From Prochlorococcus sp. AG-315-B03 (lineage in GTDB: Bacteria > Cyanobacteriota > Cyanobacteriia > PCC-6307 > Cyanobiaceae), in contig QBWA01000006.1 in NCBI GenBank assembly GCA_003283745.1, positions 1-46,546 of the forward strand: DNA of 46,546 nt. Reading direction: 5' to 3'. The notes below the pieces were generated by a model that was given only the letters and a program-made list of their open reading frames with translations, was not told the DNA's origin and did not search any database. Of the stretch, positions 38,797-46,546 are shown in pieces. The stretch's first letter is position 1; every line of letters begins with the position of its first letter. The position numbers and the translations under genes are program-made.

Positions 38797-39503
38797 GAGT
38801 TCTACTCGTGTATTCAAGAGAACATTGTCTAATGATTGGAAACACTAGATGGCATTGGGCATCTAAAATCAAAAACGAATGGAAATACTTTCATACTTCT
38901 CCCAATCCAATAGAGTTCAACAATAAAGAAACTAGTAAAATCAATTGGGCTGCAGTAGGTCCGATTCCTAAAGAAATTGTGTTAAACCCTTCTAGGAAAT
39001 TAAATTTAAATGATATCCCATTATTAAATCTACCCGCTAATTTAGGAATTGATAGAGCTTTATCAGCGTGGAGTGCCTATGAAAAAGCATCATACTTCAG
39101 TATTAAAAAGAACGGACTTTTAATCGTTGATGCAGGAACAATATTGAGCATTACAAAAATAACAAGCCAAGGAGAATTTGCTGGAGGTCAATTAATTGCA
39201 GGACTAAAGCTTCAATTATCTTCTATGGCTAAAGGAGCATTAAACTTAAAGGAACCAATTATTAATGTGATGCCTAAAAATACTTTCCAATATAAAACCG
39301 AAGATGCAATGATCAAAGGATCTATAAATTGTCTAGCTGGTGCCATTGCACAAGCATATGATGAAACCAAATTCACAGTATGGCTATGTGGAGGTGATTC
39401 TTCAATAATATATAAAGAACTTATAAATAGATCTATTAATGTTAAATATTATCCGAATCTTGTACTTGAAGGAATGGTTAATATTCTACATAAATCAAGC
39501 TAA
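38763..39503 (+). CDS. coaX: Type III pantothenate kinase (true start likely downstream of ORF start)
   Basis: IGNTRWHWA, GIDRALSAWSAYEKA, LLIVDAGTILSI, GGQLIAGLKL, WLCGGDS. Confidence 0.88.
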   Translation: MWNTYKSGNKLGVLLVYSREHCLMIGNTRWHWASKIKNEWKYFHTSPNPIEFNNKETSKINWAAVGPIPKEIVLNPSRKLNLNDIPLLNLPANLGIDRALSAWSAYEKASYFSIKKNGLLIVDAGTILSITKITSQGEFAGGQLIAGLKLQLSSMAKGALNLKEPIINVMPKNTFQYKTEDAMIKGSINCLAGAIAQAYDETKFTVWLCGGDSSIIYKELINRSINVKYYPNLVLEGMVNILHKSS

Positions 39504-39962
39504 GGCTAGATCACTTATAATTTGATTAGCCATATTAGCTGCCTTAACTTTTAGATAAATAAATTCAATTTTTCCATCTTTATCAACTACATAAGTATGC
39601 CTCATCATTCCATAGTATTCTCTACCCATAAATTTTTTCAACCCATAACTTTCATAAGCAGTTGCAACTGGACATGGTTCAGAGTCAGTTAAAAGAGTAA
39701 AAGGTAATTCATATTTATTGATAAACTTTAAATGTGAATTTGAGTCATCCTTGCTTATACCTAAAACTTTAATGCCACTTAAATCAAAAAGATCCCAATT
39801 ATCTCTAAAATTACACGCCTCTTTTGTACATCCTGGAGTGTTATCTTTTGGGTAAAAATAAATCACGACCCTAGATCCCTTAAAAGATGACAAACTGATG
39901 TCAGTACCATCCTGATTTGAGAGAGTAAAATCCGGCGCAGGATCTCCAATACGCAAAGGCAT
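39495..39962 (-). CDS. bcp: Bcp-type peroxiredoxin
   Basis: LRIGDPAPDFTLSNQDG, VIYFYPKDNTPGCTKEACNFRD. Confidence 0.95.
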   Translation of the reverse strand: MPLRIGDPAPDFTLSNQDGTDISLSSFKGSRVVIYFYPKDNTPGCTKEACNFRDNWDLFDLSGIKVLGISKDDSNSHLKFINKYELPFTLLTDSEPCPVATAYESYGLKKFMGREYYGMMRHTYVVDKDGKIEFIYLKVKAANMANQIISDLALA

Positions 39963-40617
39963 GATTACTAGTCAAATAGAAAATACAAGCGTACTAGGTC
40001 TTTGGTTCTTTTTAATTCCATCAAAACTTTTACCTATTACGAAAGAGGAGAGAAAATGGGCCAATAAGTTAACTATAAATAAGAGGTTGATTTATCATCT
40101 ATCCAGAGGCTGTGCAAGGAATGCTATCTCACATATGACTGGATTAGATCCTCTAAAAGTTCCTTTAAAAGCAGAGCCAGGGAAAGCTCCTCTTTTAAAG
40201 GAAGGATGGGGTCACATTAGTATTAGTCATTGCTCAGATGCACTACTTATAGGTTGGTCATCCAAAAAAATAGGCATAGATATTGAACGACAAGATAGAG
40301 AATTTAAAGCAAAAGAGCTATCTAAAAGGTTTTTCAGTGAAATTGAAAATGATGAAATAAGAAACTTATCTCCAACTCAAATAAAAGAACAAGTTCTCAA
40401 AAGATGGACTATCAAAGAAGCTACAATTAAATCAAAAGGTGAAAAAATAGCAACCAATTTAAATCAATGGATCTGGGAAACTGATTCATCTTTTGCTTAT
40501 AATTATTCACATAAAAATAAAGTGAAAGTTTTCAACCAAAACTACAAATATTGGACTTATTCCATCGCAGTAGATGAAAAGTTAATCTCATCAAATCCAA
40601 TACTCTGTATTAACTAA
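39961..40617 (+). CDS. 4'-phosphopantetheinyl transferase family protein
   Basis: ISISHCSDALLIGWSSKKIGIDIERQDR...LSKRFFS..E......VLKRWTIKEATIKSKG. Confidence 0.9.
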   Translation: MITSQIENTSVLGLWFFLIPSKLLPITKEERKWANKLTINKRLIYHLSRGCARNAISHMTGLDPLKVPLKAEPGKAPLLKEGWGHISISHCSDALLIGWSSKKIGIDIERQDREFKAKELSKRFFSEIENDEIRNLSPTQIKEQVLKRWTIKEATIKSKGEKIATNLNQWIWETDSSFAYNYSHKNKVKVFNQNYKYWTYSIAVDEKLISSNPILCIN

Positions 40618-42815
40618 TAATCAAGCCTTCCAAGTAATTTAGAATGCAATAAACTCTGTTTAATAGTTTTACCATTTAACAAATCAAATATACTTTTAAA
40701 ATAATTCAATGACTCTTTATCATATTCCTTAAGAACTATTCTTCTGTAATCACCTTTTTCAGAAAACCATCTTTGTAAGATTTTTTCATCAACTTTTAAG
40801 TAAATCAATTCCGTCCATTCTTCTAAAGAAGATTTCCAACCTAATTCATCTAAGTTTAATAACAGGTTAGTCTTTTTTTCTTCTTGAGTTAACCATTTTT
40901 GCTCATGAATAATCAAATCATTCAATAATGATATATCAATATTTTCTAAAGTAGCTATGGGAAGGGACTCTTTCAAAGCATTAGCTGGGCCTGAACAAGG
41001 AGTAGTAAGTAATAAACTCAACTGAGAATTCTTTGTACATTTCTGAGTAATAGCAGGCCATAGATTACCAAAGTCTTTATCGGCAAAGAGCTTCCAAGGA
41101 ATTCTTCCTCCAACAACCTCAAACTTATGATTTTCATCTAATTTAGTAAACGATTCAACAGTTGAATCAATCAAACCAGGACGCTCCATTGGCGCTAGAT
41201 CTGCTATTTCAGAGATCAATCGTGAATGGTTTTCTATAGATGAAACTAAAATGACTCCTCCCTCAGGAACCTCTTTTAAAGGCTTTAAAGACCATAATAA
41301 AGTGCTTGAAGCAATGACCAAAACTCTTTGATTTTGTTGCCAATTAACGTCAGACCATAATTTCATCATCAATTGTTTTAATCTTTCTCCTTCCTTAGCA
41401 ACCTGTCGAATTAACCACTTATCAAAATCCTTATTAATTGGGCGCGTATTAATTATTAAAGGATTCTGTTCACTAGCCTCAATTATTGCCGCTAATTGCT
41501 CAGCTCTTCTTTCAGATAAAACTGATCGCCTCTCCCCCTCCCAGCCATGATAACTAGGTTTCCAAAACACATCAGTCTTTAATGTTTCAGGTAAATATTG
41601 TTGAGGAATCCAATTTTCTGCAAATTTATGAGGATATTTGTAACCAATTCCATCACCAAAAGCTTCTTGATCACGATTAGGATCTTTAAGATGTGATGGA
41701 ACATTTTGTTTTTGAGAGTTTCTAACGGCCTCAACAGCATTAAAAACTCCTTTGATACTATTACTTTTATCAGTTGCCGCTAAATATAAAGCAGCTTGTG
41801 CAATGGGATAGATCCCCTCGGGTAAACCTATTCGATCAAAAGATGCAGCACATGACTCAACAACAACAATAGCCTGAGGATCTGCCAAACCAATATCTTC
41901 AACCGCTGAAATAAGCATGCGCCTAAAGATAAACCTTGGATTTTCTCCAGCTTCTAACATTTGAGCAAGCCAGAATAACGCCGCATCAGGATCGGATCCA
42001 CGCAATGACTTAATAAAAGCGCTAATCGTGTCATAGTGAGCATCTCCTCCTTTGTCGTATAAAACCGCACGTTCCTGAATTGACTCCTCCGCAATCTTTA
42101 AATCAACTGTTATTAAACCATCCTTATTGGAGGGAGTACTTTCCACTGCGAGTTCTAGAGCATTGAGCAAAGTACGTGCATCTCCATTCGCAACATCAAC
42201 CAAGTGATTAGAAGCATCATTGGATATATTTATTGACTTTTTGCCATAACCTCTTTCCTCATCATTCAATGCCCTTATCAGTAATTGATGCAAAGCTTCT
42301 GCATTAAGACTTTTAAGTCGAAATAATCTCGCTCTACTAACTAAGGCTTTATTAACTTCAAAATATGGATTTTCCGTAGTTGCTCCAATTAATGTCAAAG
42401 TTCCATTCTCTACCCAAGGCAGTAATGCATCTTGTTGTCCAGTATTAAACCTATGCACCTCATCTATAAATAAAATAGTACGTAAGCTATATTTATTTAA
42501 TCTTTCTCTTGCGGAATCAATCTCATTCCTTAAATCTTTAATCCCAGCTAAAGTTGCATTTAGAACGCTGAAATGAGAGAGAGTATTAGAAGCAATAATT
42601 CTCGCCAAAGTTGTTTTACCAACACCAGGAGGTCCATAAAGTAATAAATTCCCTACTTTATCGGCAACTATTGAGCGTCTTAAAAGACGGCCTTCTGCGA
42701 GAATATCCTCTTGGCCAACAAATTCATCTAGTGTTCTAGGGCGTAAGCGATCAGCCAAAGGAGAATTCTTCTGCATTAACTGTTCACCATTAAAAGCAAA
42801 CAGATCTTTGGACAA
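40614..42815 (-). CDS. RarA/MgsA AAA+ ATPase fused to a long C-terminal domain
   Basis: SPLADRLRPRTLDEFVGQEDIL, LLYGPPGVGKTTLARI, TILFIDEVHRFN, GATTENPYFEVN; about 300 additional C-terminal residues. Confidence 0.92.
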   Translation of the reverse strand: MSKDLFAFNGEQLMQKNSPLADRLRPRTLDEFVGQEDILAEGRLLRRSIVADKVGNLLLYGPPGVGKTTLARIIASNTLSHFSVLNATLAGIKDLRNEIDSARERLNKYSLRTILFIDEVHRFNTGQQDALLPWVENGTLTLIGATTENPYFEVNKALVSRARLFRLKSLNAEALHQLLIRALNDEERGYGKKSINISNDASNHLVDVANGDARTLLNALELAVESTPSNKDGLITVDLKIAEESIQERAVLYDKGGDAHYDTISAFIKSLRGSDPDAALFWLAQMLEAGENPRFIFRRMLISAVEDIGLADPQAIVVVESCAASFDRIGLPEGIYPIAQAALYLAATDKSNSIKGVFNAVEAVRNSQKQNVPSHLKDPNRDQEAFGDGIGYKYPHKFAENWIPQQYLPETLKTDVFWKPSYHGWEGERRSVLSERRAEQLAAIIEASEQNPLIINTRPINKDFDKWLIRQVAKEGERLKQLMMKLWSDVNWQQNQRVLVIASSTLLWSLKPLKEVPEGGVILVSSIENHSRLISEIADLAPMERPGLIDSTVESFTKLDENHKFEVVGGRIPWKLFADKDFGNLWPAITQKCTKNSQLSLLLTTPCSGPANALKESLPIATLENIDISLLNDLIIHEQKWLTQEEKKTNLLLNLDELGWKSSLEEWTELIYLKVDEKILQRWFSEKGDYRRIVLKEYDKESLNYFKSIFDLLNGKTIKQSLLHSKLLGRLDY

Positions 42816-42900
42816 AACAGACCTAAGTAAATATCTAGTACTTTAAAATAAAAATATCAATTGGAAAATGATTTTAATAATTTCAACTTACACTATTTTT

Positions 42901-44550
42901 TTATGTAATAACAGTTGGAGTGGGCATTCCTGTTCGGCTAGATATTTCAGCAAGAGAATCAATAGATTTAATTAATGAATCAAGAGCCAACTGAGGATTT
43001 TGATCTAAATTACCAGTTCTTGCAACAAATTTTTCAAGATAAACTCTCAGTGTTGCACCTTGCGTTCCCGTACCAGAAAGTCTAACTACAACTCGACTGC
43101 CATCATCTAACATTATTCTTAATCCTTGATTAGAGGTAACTGAATTATCTACTGGATCTGTATAGCTAAAGTCATCAGCAATTTGAATTTTCTTGTCCGC
43201 AAAAGATTGACCTTTAAGAGTAGGAAGCATAAGAGATAATCTTTGATAGAGAGAGTTAGCAACTTCAGAAGGAATCGACTCGTAATCATGTCGAGAGTAA
43301 TAATGTCGACCAAATTTGAGCCAATGACTTTTCATTATCTCAGATACAGATTTTTTCTTCTTTGCGAGAATCTGCAACCAGAAAAGAACTGCCCACAAAC
43401 CATCTTTCTCTCTTACATGGTCACTACCAGTTCCAAAGCTCTCTTCTCCGCACAGAGTAATTTGATTTGCATCAAGAAGATTGCCAAAAAATTTCCATCC
43501 AGTTGGAGTTTCAAAGCACTTTATACCTAAATCCTTTGCTACCACATCAACTGCTGAGCTTGTAGGCATAGAGCGCGCAACACCTGACAAACCTTGTGAA
43601 TATCCAGGTACGCAATCATAATTAGCAGCTAAGATCGCCAAACTATCACTTGGATTAACAAAGCATCCTCGTCCCAAAATCATATTTCTATCCCCATCTC
43701 CATCACATGCTGCACCAAAAGAAAATCGATCACCTTTGAGAAGGAGATCAGCAAGATCTTTTGCATAAGTAAGGTTGGGATCAGGGTGAATGCCTCCAAA
43801 ATCTTCTAGAGGGATTCCATTTCTGACTGTTTCTGCAGGCGCCCCAAAAATATCTAAAAATATACGCTTTGCATAAGGACCAGTAACAGCATTGAGTGAA
43901 TCAAAAACAATTGGAAAATCATTTTTGATATATGAACTAATGAGATCAAAATCAAAAAGTTTTTGCATTAAATTCAAATAATCTTCAATTCCATCTATAA
44001 CTTCGACAATAGTTGAGGCCAATTTATAAGTCCCAACAGAAAAAGAACTTATAGATTCACAATCAACTATATTATATTCAGTAAGTGTCTTTGAAAAATT
44101 ATAAATCTCATCAGTGACAGACTCAGAAGCTGGTCCTCCATTTGCACCATTAAGCTTTACACCGAAATCACCACTTAAACCTCCTGGATTATGACTAGCA
44201 GATAAAATAATTCCTCCAATTGCTTTATTAATACGAATCAAATGAGAGGCCGCAGGAGTAGATAAAACTCCATCAAAAGTCGTGATGACTTTTTGGATAC
44301 CATGTGCAGCGGCCATTCTAAGAATAGTATCTATAGCTCTTTTGTTCCCATATCTACCGTCTCCACCTAAAACTAAAGTTCCACCATTTACTCCAGGTAA
44401 GGTTCGAAATATTGATTCAACAAAGCTCTCAAGATAATGCTGTTCTTGAAATCTTAAAGTACTTTTACGGAGACCAGAAGTTCCTGGCTTTTGATCAGTG
44501 AAAGGTTGGGGTAACTTAACTTTAACTTGGCTAAATTTTGAAGAAAACAC
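42901..44550 (-). CDS. pgm: Phosphoglucomutase (alpha-D-glucose phosphate-specific)
   Basis: DQKPGTSGLRK, ILSASHNPGG, CDGDGDRNMI, LCGEESFGTGSDHVREKDGLWA. Confidence 0.95.
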   Translation of the reverse strand: MFSSKFSQVKVKLPQPFTDQKPGTSGLRKSTLRFQEQHYLESFVESIFRTLPGVNGGTLVLGGDGRYGNKRAIDTILRMAAAHGIQKVITTFDGVLSTPAASHLIRINKAIGGIILSASHNPGGLSGDFGVKLNGANGGPASESVTDEIYNFSKTLTEYNIVDCESISSFSVGTYKLASTIVEVIDGIEDYLNLMQKLFDFDLISSYIKNDFPIVFDSLNAVTGPYAKRIFLDIFGAPAETVRNGIPLEDFGGIHPDPNLTYAKDLADLLLKGDRFSFGAACDGDGDRNMILGRGCFVNPSDSLAILAANYDCVPGYSQGLSGVARSMPTSSAVDVVAKDLGIKCFETPTGWKFFGNLLDANQITLCGEESFGTGSDHVREKDGLWAVLFWLQILAKKKKSVSEIMKSHWLKFGRHYYSRHDYESIPSEVANSLYQRLSLMLPTLKGQSFADKKIQIADDFSYTDPVDNSVTSNQGLRIMLDDGSRVVVRLSGTGTQGATLRVYLEKFVARTGNLDQNPQLALDSLIKSIDSLAEISSRTGMPTPTVIT

Positions 44551-44613
44551 TTTATTTAAAAGTTAAGAGTAATGTTAAAATTTGATCCGAGATCTCAACT
44601 ACAATACTTACAC

Positions 44614-44805
44614 TCAGTGGGGCATTTCAGCTGTGCGAAGCATTGCTACAAACCAAATAGTGCTCAAGAGTAATGCAGTTAAAACTCCGGCCCCGAGTCC
44701 AAAACGTTGAATAACAATAGGTATTAATAAAGGGAAAGAAATAGCCCCAACTATAGGAGTGAGTGCAACAATCCAGCGAATCATCAAATCAAGTCTTAGA
44801 ACCAT
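44614..44805 (-). CDS. Small two-TM conserved membrane protein
   Basis: IRWIVALTPIVGAISFPLLIPIVIQRFGLGAGVLTALLLSTIWFVAMLRTAEMPH. Confidence 0.6.
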   Translation of the reverse strand: MVLRLDLMIRWIVALTPIVGAISFPLLIPIVIQRFGLGAGVLTALLLSTIWFVAMLRTAEMPH

Positions 44806-45893
44806 TCTGATTCAGCTTTGTCGCTTGGATTAGTGTTATCAACAGGTGTGACTCTTTCAAATTTCATTGTTATGTTCCTTGTATCAACTCCATCCTTATC
44901 GATTGCTTTTATTGAATAATTTTGCGTCCCATCTCTAAAAGGAACTTGCAATCTAAAAGTACCATCATTTGCTAGAGGAACTTCTTCATCCTCAATAAAC
45001 AATTTTGCAGCAGGGTCAGTTGCGCCATAAACAATTAATTCTGCATCAGCAACCAACCAAAAAGAACGTTGTGAAATTACTCCTCCAATACCAGATTCAT
45101 TTAATCCACTCGCCCAAAGCCCTGCACCAGATTGATTTTGATTACTTTGGTCTCTTAAAGGGCTCTCTTGAAACTCTTCAGACCCAACTCGTCTAGATCT
45201 AAATTTTGTTGTAGCTGACTGATATAAACGTTCATGCAAACCACTATCTGGTTGATCCAAAGTGAAGTTCTCTTCTCTAGGCTCTGTTTTTGTTTGTGCT
45301 GTTGAATAAGCTTCCAAACTAAATGGAACAAATTGATCAAGGATTTGATTACTTGGATGCAGTGAAGGCACTGTTGCTGAAGATGAGAATGCCAAAGACA
45401 TCCATTTATGTCCAATCCTATAACCTAATTCAACACTATATTCTCTACCGCCCAAAGGAATTGGTAAGTACCATTCTGTGCTGTGACTTTCTACAATAAC
45501 TTCTTGAAATGTTCCAGGATTTGCTACACCATTTTGAGTGCCTGTAACATCTGATAAACGTAGACAAAGTCTTTTAGCTCCTTGTGCTTGCGCTTTATTA
45601 CGATCTTGTTCAGATATTTCCCAGAATACGTAAGCCCACTCTGGATCCTTAGGAAGAAAAACTACATTTGTCTTTAAATTAGTTGAAACGTTTGAGCCAG
45701 ATGTTTCTCTATCAAATTGATTTGAGGAAGATTTGATTTCTTTTTCTAATTCTTTCTGCTGTTCTTTAAGAAAAACACCTTTTATTAAAGCAGCCTTAGA
45801 CTGTCGACTGTAAAGCGGAATGCCTAACTTACTAGCTTTAATACGAAGCTGACGAAGAGTTAAACGTGACAGGGATTCTTGATCAATGGTCAC
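44796..45893 (-). CDS. DUF4912 protein with N-terminal Rho-N/SAP-like helix
   Basis: LRQLRIKASKLGIPLYSRQSKAALI then NVVFLPKDPEWAYVFWEISEQDR (DUF4912). Confidence 0.85.
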   Translation of the reverse strand: MTIDQESLSRLTLRQLRIKASKLGIPLYSRQSKAALIKGVFLKEQQKELEKEIKSSSNQFDRETSGSNVSTNLKTNVVFLPKDPEWAYVFWEISEQDRNKAQAQGAKRLCLRLSDVTGTQNGVANPGTFQEVIVESHSTEWYLPIPLGGREYSVELGYRIGHKWMSLAFSSSATVPSLHPSNQILDQFVPFSLEAYSTAQTKTEPREENFTLDQPDSGLHERLYQSATTKFRSRRVGSEEFQESPLRDQSNQNQSGAGLWASGLNESGIGGVISQRSFWLVADAELIVYGATDPAAKLFIEDEEVPLANDGTFRLQVPFRDGTQNYSIKAIDKDGVDTRNITMKFERVTPVDNTNPSDKAESEWF

Positions 45894-46205
45894 GCACTCA
45901 TACCTCCGTTTTTGTTTGGGATCAACGGAACAAGTATGTTATCAAATGTGCTCGTATCGTTGGAGTAGTCAGGATCTACTGACTATGCGGACAAAATAAT
46001 CAATAGTCCTAAATCATCTAATCGACTGCTATCACTAATTACTGCAGTACTAAGGAGTCTTAATCAATTTTCCTTAACTCAAAAATATCTATTAGAAAAA
46101 CAAGCGAGTTTAAAAAATCCTATAAACCACTTTTCTTTGGGATCATCCAGTGATCCATCCCAATCGAATAGGTGCAAGGTAATTAATAGCAGTAAAAATA
46201 CGTCG

Positions 46206-46520
46206 TTATTTCTGATAAACGGCGATTAGATCTTTCAAAGTCAATTCTAATGGTGGGACATTAAAAACTTCAGATAATTTTTCCAACTGAACAGCTGCAC
46301 CTGATAATTGCTCAAATAAAACATGAATAAACTCATCATCATTTACCATTCTTGGCCTGGCTAAACACCACTCCATCCAAATCTCCTTATCCGGTATAGA
46401 ACCTGCTTGATTTTTATTCTTCATAGATTTAAAACATTCAAGACAGTGAGAAAGCATTCTTATATGATGTTTTTCAAAAGTAGACAGATTTGTTAATTCA
46501 ATCAATTTGATATCCTCCAC
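46206..46520 (-). CDS. Conserved hypothetical protein
   Basis: Intact 104-aa ORF; FEKHHIRMLSHCLECFKSM...EIWMEWCLARPRMVNDDEFIHVLFEQLSGAAVQLEKLSE. Confidence 0.6.
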   Translation of the reverse strand: MEDIKLIELTNLSTFEKHHIRMLSHCLECFKSMKNKNQAGSIPDKEIWMEWCLARPRMVNDDEFIHVLFEQLSGAAVQLEKLSEVFNVPPLELTLKDLIAVYQK

Positions 46521-46546
46521 AGTTAGAGGGCTATTTTCTAGATTCT

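Noticed and set aside
45005-45415. ORFs 45005-45196(+) and 45155-45415(-)
   Set aside because: Out-of-frame shadows of the DUF4912 gene.
45971-46228. Open plus-strand frame (SGSTDYADKIINSPKSSNRLLS...) in the intergenic gap
   Set aside because: No ATG/GTG/TTG start after the preceding TAG, Ser/Asn-rich random-like composition, and overlaps the end of the minus-strand gene.
1-46546. tRNA, rRNA, CRISPR, IS elements, prophage or toxin-antitoxin islands
   Set aside because: Scanned by eye for T-arm GGTTCGAATCC-like motifs, regular repeats and transposase/integrase motifs. Only coding-region coincidences were found (e.g. ggttcga in the DnaJ-like gene and in pgm).

Overview
About 46.5 kb of AT-rich, gene-dense, streamlined cyanobacterial chromosome. 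Gene content and protein style fit Prochlorococcus, probably a low-light/NATL-like lineage; the strain is inferred and not proven. Most of the window is housekeeping or cyanobacterial-core genes: cysK, ndhO, zeta-carotene desaturase, hemD, a GH3/NagZ-like hydrolase, rbfA, crr7, aroK, a tandem PTPS protein, VKOR-Trx, nadB, the TIGR03279-type FeS protein, a TolC-like protein, xseA/xseB, hli, an HtrA/Deg protease, ABC-F, anmK, Ktr/Trk K+ uptake, an SLC13/RCK transporter, cysH, coaX, bcp, a PPTase, a RarA fusion, pgm and a DUF4912 protein. I saw no tRNA, rRNA, CRISPR array, transposon, prophage or defence island, and no obvious new multi-gene system. The best non-routine signals are: (1) three decayed genes invisible to the ORF track: a glutathione S-transferase relic (~10353-10715), a frameshifted and stop-interrupted DUF6816-like gene (10863-11577), and a C-terminal relic of a type-II NADH dehydrogenase between the SLC13 transporter and cysH (~37600-37960); (2) two divergent gene pairs whose start codons share one CATG; (3) a Nif11/prochlorosin-leader-like small protein ending in GGL with no core peptide; (4) a LexA-box-like site in front of a CopG-like gene; (5) several unlisted small ORFs (Hli, PetL-like, a TM miniprotein); and (6) nested or alternative hairpins in two intergenic leaders.
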